64,000 nt of DNA from Polaribacter pectinis. GTDB taxonomy: Bacteria > Bacteroidota > Bacteroidia > Flavobacteriales > Flavobacteriaceae. This document shows, piece after piece, positions 35,870 to 44,185 of this stretch; position 1 is the stretch's first letter, and every line of letters starts with the position of its first letter. Location of the stretch: the NCBI RefSeq assembly GCF_014352875.1, contig NZ_CP060695.1, positions 3,007,501 through 3,071,500 of the forward strand, read 5' to 3'. The position numbers were made by a program, and so were the translations under genes. The notes beneath the pieces were generated by a model. It was not told where the DNA came from and ran no database searches. It saw only the letters and a program-made list of their open reading frames with translations.

Positions 35870-36871
35870 TTATTCATATTCAGGAATAATCATATTCCCA
35901 AATTTTGCCTCAACTTCATCAAAAGCAGCAAAAACATCTTTAGCGTCGTCGGAAGTTACCATTTTCATTCTATATTCTTTAAAATGCGGAATTCCTTTAA
36001 AGTAATTGGTATAATGTCTTCTTGTTTCAAAAACTCCTAAAACAGGGCCTTTCCAATCAATTGCCATTTGCAAATGTCTTCTCGCCATTTCTACACGTTG
36101 CGCAATCGTAGGTTTCGCTAAATGTTTTCCGGTTTTAAAATAGTGTTTCACTTCATTAAAAAACCAAGGATAACCAATAGAAGCTCTACCAATCATAGCA
36201 CCATCTAAACCATAAGAATCTCGCATTTCCATTGCTTTTTCTGGTGAAGTAATATCTCCATTTCCAAAAACAGGAATGTGCATTCTTTGGTTATTTTTTA
36301 CATCTGCAATAGGTTTCCAATCTGCATCTCCTTTATACATTTGGGCACGCGTTCTTCCATGAATAGAAATTGCTTTACAACCAACATCTTGCAAACGTTC
36401 CGCAACTTCTACAATTCTTATAGAATCATGATCCCAGCCCAAGCGTGTTTTAACTGTAATAGGTAAATTAGTGTGTTTTACCATGGCTTCTGTTAGTGAA
36501 ACCATTAAATCTATGTCTTTTAAAATTCCTGCACCAGCGCCTTTAGAAACCACTTTTTTAACAGGACAACCAAAATTGATATCAATAATATCTGGATTTG
36601 ATTTTTCAACAATTTCGACCGTTTTTAACATCGAATCTAAATTGGCACCAAAAATCTGAATTCCAACAGGACGTTCTTTTTCATAAATGTCTAATTTCAT
36701 AACACTTTTTGCAGCGTCTCTAATTAAACCTTCAGAAGAAATAAATTCTGTATACACAATATCAGCCCCATTTTCTTTGCACAAAGCTCTAAATGGAGGA
36801 TCTGAAACATCTTCCATTGGTGCTAATAAAAGTGGGAAATCGGGTAATTCTATGTTGCCTATTTTTACCAA
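35870..36871 (-). CDS. dusB: tRNA-dihydrouridine synthase (DusB type)
   Basis: A 333-residue flavoenzyme that reduces uridine to dihydrouridine in tRNA. The FMN-binding TIM barrel begins LLLAPMEDVSDPPFR, the catalytic Cys is in DINFGCPVKKVV (about residue 100), and SIHGRTRAQMYKGDADW and VFGNGDI follow. A helical C-terminal domain completes it. The start is TTG at 36871, which fits the conserved N-terminus and has no better alternative. The DUF4345 gene is 6 bp upstream on the same strand, so they are probably co-transcribed. Confidence 0.95.
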   Translation of the reverse strand: MVKIGNIELPDFPLLLAPMEDVSDPPFRALCKENGADIVYTEFISSEGLIRDAAKSVMKLDIYEKERPVGIQIFGANLDSMLKTVEIVEKSNPDIIDINFGCPVKKVVSKGAGAGILKDIDLMVSLTEAMVKHTNLPITVKTRLGWDHDSIRIVEVAERLQDVGCKAISIHGRTRAQMYKGDADWKPIADVKNNQRMHIPVFGNGDITSPEKAMEMRDSYGLDGAMIGRASIGYPWFFNEVKHYFKTGKHLAKPTIAQRVEMARRHLQMAIDWKGPVLGVFETRRHYTNYFKGIPHFKEYRMKMVTSDDAKDVFAAFDEVEAKFGNMIIPEYE

Positions 36872-36877
36872 AACTGA

Positions 36878-37279
36878 TTATTTTTTTGCAAAATTAGTGT
36901 TTTTATTTGTCAGAACCCAAATTCCGTAGAAACCTAAAAAGAGTTCTGCAAAAGTTCCGAATATATAACCGAAAGTTGGAGTTCCATCTAAAACAATACT
37001 TAAGATTCTACCAGAACCAAGACCAATCATAAAAATGATGTTTGTAAGAATGGAAATTTTTAAATAATTATTTTTAAAAATACCTAAAAGCCAAAGTGTA
37101 GAAAAACCAAGATATAAACCCATAATTGCTTTAAAGAAATTATGTTCGTCTATGGTTTGTAGCTGAATATCAAATTTTAAAGAAGGATTAAATCCGTAGA
37201 CAAAAGAAACAGGAATTACAATACAAACAGAAATAATCAAATGTATTTTATTGATGAAATCTTGTTTCGTTTTGAACAT
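36878..37279 (-). CDS. DUF4345-type small membrane protein
   Basis: A 133-residue protein with four predicted transmembrane helices (about 10-30, 48-66, 72-92 and 100-122). The pattern GLYLGFSTLWLLGIFKNN, then GLGSGRILSIVLDGTP and FAELFLGFYGIWVL, matches the DUF4345 family of unknown function. It lies 6 bp from dusB and 5 bp from the M28 peptidase gene on the same strand, so all three form one operon. The neighbours give no clear hint of its role. Confidence 0.78.
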   Translation of the reverse strand: MFKTKQDFINKIHLIISVCIVIPVSFVYGFNPSLKFDIQLQTIDEHNFFKAIMGLYLGFSTLWLLGIFKNNYLKISILTNIIFMIGLGSGRILSIVLDGTPTFGYIFGTFAELFLGFYGIWVLTNKNTNFAKK

Positions 37280-37284
37280 TAATT

Positions 37285-38508
37285 CTAAAAATTAATTTCT
37301 TTTTCAACTTCAGTATTACCTCTTTTTACAATAACTTTCGTTGTATTTCCTTTTTCGAAAACTGATAAAGCGCGCATGTAACTCATCATATTTGTAACTG
37401 CACTATCGCCAAGTTTAATAACAATATCACCTTTTTGTAAACCTGCTTTTTGTGCAGGTTTGTCTTCGGAAATTCCATCAATTCGCATTCCTTTTCCATC
37501 GAACATATAATCTGGAATTACCCCCAAACCAACTTTAAAACGAGGAGAATCTTCACTTTCATTTTTAGTTTTTCTGAAAGCCAATTTTCCATTATCATCT
37601 AAATCTGTAATTAAATTAAAAATATAATCAGAAATTAAATACATGCCATCGTAATTCAGTTTTTCTGAATCGTCTTCAGGTTTGTGATAATCTTCATGCT
37701 GACCCGTAAAAAAATGCAACACAGGTATATCTGCCAAATAAAAACTTGTATGGTCACTTGGTCCAACACCAGATTCTTGCTGAATCAATTTAAAATTATC
37801 GTTATGAGATTTTAAAATTTGTTTAAAAATTGGCGAAGTCCCTGTCCCATAAACTGCCAAAGCAGAATCTTTTTTCAAACGACCAACCATATCCATATTT
37901 ATCATATAAGATACTTTTTTGGTATTGATTGTAGGATTCTTAACAAAATAATTAGAACCTAAAAGCCCCATTTCTTCCCCAGAAAAAGCCATAAACAAAT
38001 AATTATTATTGGTGTTTTTCTTTTTCAATTTAGAAGCTAAATTTAGCATAATTGCAACACCAGAAGCATTATCATCTGCGCCATTATGAACTGCTTTTAT
38101 AGAATCTCTGTATAAAGAACCTTCGCCACCAAAACCTAAATGGTCATAATGAGCGCCAACAATTACTGTGTTTTCTGCTTTGTTATCAATAAAACCTAAA
38201 ATATTGTTTCCAGTTATTGTTCCATCGCCATTTACATCAAATTTCACTTCGTCATGCGGATTCATTTTTGGTTTAAATGTAAAAGGTTGTAAATATTCTT
38301 GTGTTCCTTTAGATTGTAAACTCAATTCTTTAAAACGTTCAGCAATATATTTAGCGGCTTTTTTTTCGCCTTCAGTACCAGTTTGTCTTCCTTCTAATTC
38401 ATCCGAAGCTAAAAAAGTTACATCTTCTTTAATTCGATTTACTTGGTTTATTTCTGGTTTACAAGAAATTAAAAACGACAAAAAGATTAGAAATTGAATG
38501 TTTCTCAT
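37285..38508 (-). CDS. M28 zinc aminopeptidase with C-terminal PDZ domain
   Basis: A 407-residue exported peptidase. The N-terminus (MRNIQFLIFLSFLISCKPEI) is a lipoprotein signal with Cys 16. The M28 domain has all the zinc ligands in place: VGAHYDHLGFG (His), HNGADDNASGVA (bridging Asp), FSGEEMGLLGS (Glu pair), MINMDMVGRL (Asp) and GPSDHTSF (His). A PDZ domain (about 315-407, ISEDKPAQKAGLQKGDIVIKLGD) follows and may bind peptide substrates. It should act in the periplasm as a membrane-anchored aminopeptidase. It is the first gene of a three-gene operon and is divergent from the PD40 lipoprotein. Confidence 0.93.
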   Translation of the reverse strand: MRNIQFLIFLSFLISCKPEINQVNRIKEDVTFLASDELEGRQTGTEGEKKAAKYIAERFKELSLQSKGTQEYLQPFTFKPKMNPHDEVKFDVNGDGTITGNNILGFIDNKAENTVIVGAHYDHLGFGGEGSLYRDSIKAVHNGADDNASGVAIMLNLASKLKKKNTNNNYLFMAFSGEEMGLLGSNYFVKNPTINTKKVSYMINMDMVGRLKKDSALAVYGTGTSPIFKQILKSHNDNFKLIQQESGVGPSDHTSFYLADIPVLHFFTGQHEDYHKPEDDSEKLNYDGMYLISDYIFNLITDLDDNGKLAFRKTKNESEDSPRFKVGLGVIPDYMFDGKGMRIDGISEDKPAQKAGLQKGDIVIKLGDSAVTNMMSYMRALSVFEKGNTTKVIVKRGNTEVEKEINF

Positions 38509-38520
38509 GGTGATAAATAT

Positions 38521-38528
38521 TATTTTTG
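38521..38528 (+). promoter_or_regulatory. -7 box for the PD40 / EF-hand genes
   Basis: TATTTTTG matches TAnnTTTG and lies 40 bp before ATG 38569. No matching TTTG was seen at the ideal distance upstream. Confidence 0.45.
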
Positions 38529-38568
38529 TAAAATTAGAGAATTATTATCACTTATTGAATTCAATAAA

Positions 38569-39675
38569 ATGAAATTTAGAATACTATATATCCTTGTTTT
38601 TGCACTTACAGTATCAGCTTGTAAAAACAATAAAAAGGAAAATGCAGATGCAAAATCAGGCGAAACAAAAAAATGGGAAGGTGGTTTAATCTACCCAGAA
38701 GAAGTGCATTTTAAAACGATGCAACAAATTACGTTTGGTGGCGATAACGCAGAAGCTTATTGGAGTTTTAATGATAAACAAATTATTTTTCAATCGAATA
38801 ATAAAAATTGGGGTGTTAATTGCGATCAAATGTTTTTAATGAATGTTGGCGAAACTTTTAAAGACTCTATTCCACCAATGATTTCTACAGGTTTAGGAAG
38901 AACAACTTGTGCGTATTTCTTGCCAGATAATAAAAGTTACGTGTATGGTTCTACACATTTAGGAGGAAAAGAATGTCCTCCATCTCCATTAAGAAGAGAA
39001 GGAAAATATGTATGGCCAATTTATGAAAGCTACGATATTTTTGTGGCAGATTTAAAAGGAAATATTACCAAACAATTAACTACAGAACCTGGTTACGATG
39101 CAGAAGCAACTGTTTCTCCTAAAGGAGATAAAATTGTTTTTACATCGATGAGAACAGGAGATTTAGAATTGTTTACAATGAATATTGATGGTTCTGATGT
39201 AAAACAAATTACAGACCAATTAGGATATGATGGAGGTGCGTTTTTCTCGCCAGATGGAACAAAATTGATTTTCCGTTCTTCAAGACCAAAAACTGAAGAA
39301 GCAATTAAAGAATATCAAGATTTATTGAAAGAAGGTTTGGTACAACCAACAGAAATGGAGCTTTATATTTGTAATGCAGATGGTTCAGAATTACGTCAAT
39401 TAACAGATTTAGGAAATGCGAATTGGAGTCCGTTTTTTCATCCTTCAGGAAAAAAGATTTTATTTTCATCTAATTTTGAAGCAGAAAGAGGATTTCCTTT
39501 CAATTTATATATGATAGATTTAGATGGTAAAAACTTGGAAAGAGTTACTCATGGAGAAACTTTTGATGCTTTTCCAGTTTTTTCTAACGATGGTAAAAAA
39601 CTAATTTTTTCATCAAATAGAAATAATGGAGGAGGTCATGATACCAACTTATTTATTGCAGAATGGCAAGATTAA
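38569..39675 (+). CDS. TolB-like beta-propeller (PD40) lipoprotein
   Basis: A 368-residue predicted lipoprotein from ATG 38569: the signal ends in TVSAC with the lipidated Cys at about 18. The body holds five or six PD40/TolB-type beta-propeller blades, with repeats such as ATVSPKGDKIVFTSMRTGD, AFFSPDGTKLIFRSSR and PFFHPSGKKILFSSNF. Such propellers bind proteins or peptides. The frame is open from 38494, but that start lies within the divergent M28 gene. A TATTTTTG box at 38521-38528 also supports the later start. The first EF-hand gene begins 3 bp after its stop. Confidence 0.88.
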   Translation: MKFRILYILVFALTVSACKNNKKENADAKSGETKKWEGGLIYPEEVHFKTMQQITFGGDNAEAYWSFNDKQIIFQSNNKNWGVNCDQMFLMNVGETFKDSIPPMISTGLGRTTCAYFLPDNKSYVYGSTHLGGKECPPSPLRREGKYVWPIYESYDIFVADLKGNITKQLTTEPGYDAEATVSPKGDKIVFTSMRTGDLELFTMNIDGSDVKQITDQLGYDGGAFFSPDGTKLIFRSSRPKTEEAIKEYQDLLKEGLVQPTEMELYICNADGSELRQLTDLGNANWSPFFHPSGKKILFSSNFEAERGFPFNLYMIDLDGKNLERVTHGETFDAFPVFSNDGKKLIFSSNRNNGGGHDTNLFIAEWQD

Positions 39676-39678
39676 TTT

Positions 39679-39957
39679 ATGGCTTGGACTAAAGAAAAAA
39701 TCTTAATAAATATAGAAAGTTTAATGAGAAGCAAGTTCTCTGAACCAAGAGAAGCTTTCGATTATTATGATGAAGATAAAGATGGAAAACTAACAAAAGC
39801 AGATTTTAAAATTTTATTAAAAGAAGCCAAAGTAAGTTCTTTAATTAGAGGTTTAGTCGCCGAATTTATGATGCAAAGTTTCGACGCTAATAAAGATGGT
39901 TTGGTAAGTTGGGCAGAGTTTCAAGCTGCAATAAAAGAATCGGGAATAAAAAAATAG
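39679..39957 (+). CDS. Small EF-hand protein 1
   Basis: A 92-residue protein with no signal peptide and two EF-hand loops: DEDKDGKLTKAD (Asp in place of the usual Glu at position 12) and DANKDGLVSWAE (canonical). It is probably a cytoplasmic calcium-binding protein. It is similar along its length to the next gene (shared EKIL, SLM, EAF, LLKEA, LIRGLVA), so the pair arose by tandem duplication. It starts 3 bp after the PD40 gene, which suggests one operon. A ligand or target protein is unknown. Confidence 0.87.
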   Translation: MAWTKEKILINIESLMRSKFSEPREAFDYYDEDKDGKLTKADFKILLKEAKVSSLIRGLVAEFMMQSFDANKDGLVSWAEFQAAIKESGIKK

Positions 39958-39984
39958 GTTTCTAACTTTAAAAAATAAATAAAC

Positions 39985-40260
39985 ATGGGAGCAAAAGAAA
40001 AAATATTACAAGACATACATTCTTTAATGACAGAAAAGTTTACAAACGCTGAAGAAGCTTTTACTTTTTTTGATAAAGACCAAGATGGAAAATTAAATAG
40101 AAGTGAAGTAAAAGATTTGTTAAAAGAAGCTGGAGTTGGAGGGTTAATTAGAGGTTTGGTTGCTGGAGAAATGATTAAGGGGTATGATAAATCTGGTGAT
40201 GACACTATTAGTAAAGAAGAATTTAAAGTAGCTATTGCAGAGTTAGAAAGAGACTTTTAA
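39985..40260 (+). CDS. Small EF-hand protein 2
   Basis: A 91-residue paralogue of the gene upstream, 27 bp downstream of it. The first EF-hand loop is DKDQDGKLNRSE (canonical). The second is DKSGDDTISKEE, where the usual Gly at position 6 is Asp, so the two paralogues each keep one fully regular loop but in opposite halves. No signal peptide or membrane segment is seen. It is the last gene of the PD40/EF-hand run and is followed by a strong terminator. Confidence 0.87.
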   Translation: MGAKEKILQDIHSLMTEKFTNAEEAFTFFDKDQDGKLNRSEVKDLLKEAGVGGLIRGLVAGEMIKGYDKSGDDTISKEEFKVAIAELERDF

Positions 40261-40275
40261 AATAATATAAAACCG

Positions 40276-40310
40276 CAAAAAAGTACAATGAATTTCATTG
40301 TACTTTTTTT
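40276..40310 (+). terminator. Terminator after the EF-hand genes
   Basis: AAAAAAGTACAATGA pairs with TCATTGTACTTTTTT around a 3-nt loop. It lies 16 bp after the stop and is followed by more T. Confidence 0.93.
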
Positions 40311-40311
40311 A

Positions 40312-40342
40312 TTTGAGAAGGTTTGTAAATAGCATATCTTTG
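40312..40342 (+). promoter_or_regulatory. Promoter of lepA
   Basis: TTTG (40312-40315), a 19-bp spacer and TATCTTTG (40335-40342) match the Bacteroidota promoter. Transcription would begin near 40348, which rules out the in-frame TTG at 40347 as the start. Confidence 0.78.
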
Positions 40343-40370
40343 CGAGTTGAACGCAGTTAGAAAACGAAGT

Positions 40371-42167
40371 ATGAAGAACATAAGAAACTTTTGCATTATT
40401 GCTCATATTGACCATGGTAAAAGTACATTGGCAGATAGATTATTAGATTTTACAGGTTCTGTAACTTCTCGTGAAAAAAAGGAGCAGTTATTAGATTCTA
40501 TGGATTTAGAGCGCGAACGTGGAATTACCATAAAATCGCACGCAATTCAAATGGATTATACGCATAATGGCGAACAATATATTTTGAATTTAATTGACAC
40601 GCCAGGTCACGTAGATTTCTCTTACGAAGTTTCTCGTTCAATTGCAGCTTGTGAAGGCGCTTTACTAATTGTAGATGCTGCACAAAGTATACAAGCTCAA
40701 ACAATTTCTAATTTATACTTGGCTTTAGAGAACGATTTAGAAATTATTCCCGTTTTAAATAAAGTAGATTTACCTTCCGCAAATCCGGAAGAAGTAACAG
40801 ACGATATTGTAGATTTATTAGGTTGCGACCCAGGAGAAGTTATCCACGCAAGTGGGAAAACAGGTTTTGGAGTAGACAATATTTTAGAAGCAATTATCAG
40901 TAGAATTCCTGCTCCAAAAGGAGATCCAGATGCACCTTTACAAGCACTAATTTTCGATTCTGTGTATAATTCTTATAGAGGAATTGAAACGTATTTTAGA
41001 GTTTTTAATGGTGAAATAAAAAAAGGACAAGAAATTAAATTCGTTGCAACAGGTAAAAATTATTTTGCAGATGAAGTTGGTACTTTAAAACTAAATCAAG
41101 TTGTAAAAAAATCTGTAAAAACAGGTGATGTTGGGTATTTAATTACAGGAATTAAAACAGCAAAAGAAGTAAAAGTAGGAGATACCATAACAGATTTTGC
41201 AAAACCAACCCAAGAAATTATTGAAGGCTTCGAAGATGTAAAACCAATGGTTTTCGCAGGAATTTATCCTGTAGATACAGAAGATTATGAAGAATTGCGT
41301 AGTTCTATGGAAAAATTGCAGTTAAACGATGCTTCTTTGGTATTTCAACCAGAAAGTTCTGCAGCTTTAGGTTTTGGTTTCAGGTGTGGTTTCTTAGGAA
41401 TGTTACACATGGAAATTATACAAGAACGTTTAGAGCGTGAGTTTAATATGACAGTTATTACTACTGTTCCCAACGTATCTTACCACGCTTACACAAAGAA
41501 AAATCCAGATGAAATTATCATCTTAAATAATCCAACAGATTTACCAGATCCATCAAGATTAGATAGAGTAGAAGAGCCATTTATTAAAGCAAGTATTATT
41601 ACAAAGTCCGATTTTGTGGGACAAGTAATGAGTTTATGTATTGAAAAACGTGGACAAATTATCAACCAAACCTATTTAACAACGCAAAGAGTTGAGCTAA
41701 TTTTCGAAATGCCTTTGGCAGAAATTGTATTCGATTTTTACGACCGTTTAAAAACCGTTTCTAAAGGGTATGCATCTTTCGATTATCATCCAATTGGTAT
41801 GAAAGAATCGAAATTGGTAAGAGTAGATATTTTGTTAAATGCACAACCTGTAGATGCGCTTTCAGCACTTTTACATGCTGATAATGCCTACACAATTGGT
41901 AAGAAAATTGTTGAGAAATTAAAGCAATTAATTCCAAGACAACAGTTCGATATTCCTATTCAGGCAGCAATTGGAGCAAAAATTATTGCGCGTGAAACTA
42001 CAAAAGCTTTGCGTAAAGATGTTACTGCAAAATGTTATGGAGGAGATATTTCTAGAAAACGTAAATTGTTAGAAAAGCAGAAAAAAGGTAAGAAAAGAAT
42101 GCGTCAAGTTGGTAATGTAGAAATTCCGCAAGAAGCATTTATGGCGGTTTTAAAATTGAACGATTAA
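40371..42167 (+). CDS. lepA: Elongation factor 4 (LepA)
   Basis: A 598-residue translational GTPase that can back-translocate ribosomes. Start is ATG 40371, giving the family start [19 protein letters not shown] with the G1 loop. G2-G4 motifs follow ([20 protein letters not shown]). Domains II, III and V come next, then the LepA-specific C-terminal domain (from about 485), ending [26 protein letters not shown]. Length is standard. It has its own promoter and terminator. Confidence 0.97.
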   Translation: MKNIRNFCIIAHIDHGKSTLADRLLDFTGSVTSREKKEQLLDSMDLERERGITIKSHAIQMDYTHNGEQYILNLIDTPGHVDFSYEVSRSIAACEGALLIVDAAQSIQAQTISNLYLALENDLEIIPVLNKVDLPSANPEEVTDDIVDLLGCDPGEVIHASGKTGFGVDNILEAIISRIPAPKGDPDAPLQALIFDSVYNSYRGIETYFRVFNGEIKKGQEIKFVATGKNYFADEVGTLKLNQVVKKSVKTGDVGYLITGIKTAKEVKVGDTITDFAKPTQEIIEGFEDVKPMVFAGIYPVDTEDYEELRSSMEKLQLNDASLVFQPESSAALGFGFRCGFLGMLHMEIIQERLEREFNMTVITTVPNVSYHAYTKKNPDEIIILNNPTDLPDPSRLDRVEEPFIKASIITKSDFVGQVMSLCIEKRGQIINQTYLTTQRVELIFEMPLAEIVFDFYDRLKTVSKGYASFDYHPIGMKESKLVRVDILLNAQPVDALSALLHADNAYTIGKKIVEKLKQLIPRQQFDIPIQAAIGAKIIARETTKALRKDVTAKCYGGDISRKRKLLEKQKKGKKRMRQVGNVEIPQEAFMAVLKLND

Positions 42168-42209
42168 TCTCTTTTAGAATAGAGAAACAACATAAAAGAA
42201 TAAAGACAC

Positions 42210-42241
42210 AAACCTTTTTGAGAAATCAAGAAGGTTTTTTA
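42210..42241 (+). terminator. Terminator after lepA
   Basis: AAACCTTTTTG (42210-42220) pairs with CAAGAAGGTTT (42227-42237), with one G-U pair, and is followed by TTT. It lies directly before copy 2 of the dispersed repeat. Confidence 0.75.
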
Positions 42242-42343
42242 TTTGAAGCTATTTCCAGCTTTCACTACTCGCTTTTTTTATTCTAAAAAGAATAAAAAAG
42301 AGCTCAAACAAACCGTTCAATCTGGGCTAAACTTGTTTGCTGG
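42242..42343 (+). repeat. Dispersed 102-bp repeat, copy 2
   Basis: This copy matches 16866-16968 except for one single-base indel and one substitution, in the same orientation. It carries the same inverted repeat around TTTATTCT/AGAATAAA. Again it lies between convergent genes, here lepA and the response regulator gene. Confidence 0.88.
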
Positions 42344-42386
42344 TTTATTGTTATTCCCGACTTTGAATGAATGACAGAAGCTTCGT

Positions 42387-43169
42387 TTAACTCTCCAACC
42401 ACTTCCTAAAATCAGACGTTGTAGAAGAGCTCGTCATTACTTTTTCTTTGTGGTTTTTTATAGAAATTAGCAACCTATTCTTAAAATGACTTTCGATATT
42501 TTCTATAAAATCGATGTTTACAATTTCACTTCTATTAATTTTAAAAAACTTTTTCGGATTTAATTGCTGATAAATACTTCCCAAATTTTGAGAAATTGTA
42601 TGTCGTTTTCCAAGATTATCAATCACCAAACAAAAATCTCCAGAAGCTGTAATTAAAGCAATATCTGTGGCATTTAATAATTGAATTCCAGATGCTTTTT
42701 TAATAACAAATCGTTTTTTATAAGTGGTGTTTTCTTGTTGCAAAGCAGATTTTAAAGCATCAATTGTATTTGAGTCTAATGAGTTATAATCTCCCTTTTT
42801 AAATAAAGATTCATATTTATTGATTGCTTTATCAAAATCATCTTGCGAATATGGTTTTAAAATATATGCAATTCCGTTTGTGTTAAAAGCTTGGAATAAA
42901 TATTCATCATGTGCAGAACAAAAAATAATGGGAGCTTCAATTTTTATTTTATCAAACAAATCAAAAGAAAGTCCATCTAAAAGCTGAATATCAGATAAAA
43001 TAAAATCGTAGGTATTTTCTTTTAGGAATTTTTCTCCATCAACAATTGTTCTTGCCCAATCGTGTGTAATTTTTATATCAAAAAAACTGTCTAAACATTT
43101 TGTTAGTTTTTGATATGCAGGAATTTCGTCTTCTAAAATTAAAATATTCATCTCTTCAATTTTATTCAC
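42387..43169 (-). CDS. LytTR-type response regulator
   Basis: A 260-residue cytoplasmic regulator. The receiver domain (about 8-125) has the phosphoacceptor Asp in FILSDIQLLDG (about 59), acidic residues in ILEDE near the start, and the conserved Lys in ILKPYSQDD. The C-terminal LytTR domain (about 155-258, FVIKKASGIQLLNATDIALI and FFKINRSEIVNIDFIENI) binds DNA. The start overlaps the end of the histidine kinase gene by 8 bp, so they form a matched two-component pair with the kinase upstream. Confidence 0.93.
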   Translation of the reverse strand: MNKIEEMNILILEDEIPAYQKLTKCLDSFFDIKITHDWARTIVDGEKFLKENTYDFILSDIQLLDGLSFDLFDKIKIEAPIIFCSAHDEYLFQAFNTNGIAYILKPYSQDDFDKAINKYESLFKKGDYNSLDSNTIDALKSALQQENTTYKKRFVIKKASGIQLLNATDIALITASGDFCLVIDNLGKRHTISQNLGSIYQQLNPKKFFKINRSEIVNIDFIENIESHFKNRLLISIKNHKEKVMTSSSTTSDFRKWLES

Positions 43170-44169
43170 TTAAAGTAATAACAGGAATAAAAACTTCAAA
43201 CTTTTTATCCATATCATGTATTTGAATTTGCTCATCTGAAAGCAACTTGTAACGTGCTTTTAAATTTTCTAAACCTGTTCCAAAAGATTCCTGTTTGGAA
43301 ACAACATCAGATTTTGAGTTTGTAATAATCAACCAACCATCATTAATTAGAATAGTTGTTTTTATAGGAGTTTTTCCATCAGATTTATTGTGTTTTACTA
43401 CGTTTTCTAACAAAGCTTGTATTGCACCAGTTGGAATAAATTTATCTTTAATAGACGTGTTTTCTACAATTTTAAATTCGTAATCGTTACCAAATCTAGT
43501 TTTTATCAGAAAAATATAATTTTCAGCAAAATTAATTTCTTTGGAAAGTTCCATAACTTCTGCGTCTTTCGTCTGAATTAAATATCTGTAAATTAAAGAA
43601 AGTCTATTAATATATTCTTTTGCTTTTGTAGGATTGCTATCAATTAAAGCATCTAAAGTATTTAAATTATTAAACAAAAAATGAGGATCTATTTGAGATC
43701 GCAACAATTTTAATTCATTCTCTTTTTGTTCTCTTTGAATAGTTACTAATTCTTGTTGACCTTCATAAAATTTCTTGATTAACAAAATACCCAAAGGTAA
43801 GCCTACCATGTCAGCAGCGTTGTACAAGCCACCAATTAGAAAAGACAATCTTTCAGTAATTGTGCTTAAAGATTTCCCTGCGCTTAATCTTCCAACAGCA
43901 TTATCTAGAGAACCAACAATAATTAATAGTAACAAGCTGGAAATTAAAAAAAGCACATAGTTTTTGCGTTTTACTAAAAACTCTGGAACAATTTTTCGAA
44001 TAAAAACTAAAATTATAAATATTGATAAAATTGTAGAGGTTGGAAAATCAATTAAATATTCAATCAATTGATTTCCTTCTCTGTAATAATCATAGGAATT
44101 TAGTAAAATATTAGTTCCAAAAATAATGGCCAATATTATCCAATCAGATTTATTTAACTTGGTATTCAT
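43162..44169 (-). CDS. LytS-type sensor histidine kinase
   Basis: A 335-residue membrane kinase with four or five hydrophobic segments in the first 130 residues and no large periplasmic sensor domain, so the signal may be sensed in the membrane. A short coiled linker leads to the His_kinase domain with the phospho-His in RSQIDPHFLFNNLNTLD (about 163). The ATPase part has IQALLENVVKHNK (N-box) and FGTGLENLKARY (G-box). It lies 16 bp downstream of the TonB receptor gene and overlaps the response regulator gene. Autophosphorylation and transfer to that regulator are expected from the family. Confidence 0.92.
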   Translation of the reverse strand: MNTKLNKSDWIILAIIFGTNILLNSYDYYREGNQLIEYLIDFPTSTILSIFIILVFIRKIVPEFLVKRKNYVLFLISSLLLLIIVGSLDNAVGRLSAGKSLSTITERLSFLIGGLYNAADMVGLPLGILLIKKFYEGQQELVTIQREQKENELKLLRSQIDPHFLFNNLNTLDALIDSNPTKAKEYINRLSLIYRYLIQTKDAEVMELSKEINFAENYIFLIKTRFGNDYEFKIVENTSIKDKFIPTGAIQALLENVVKHNKSDGKTPIKTTILINDGWLIITNSKSDVVSKQESFGTGLENLKARYKLLSDEQIQIHDMDKKFEVFIPVITLSE

Positions 44170-44185
44170 TTATATAAAAAATGTA

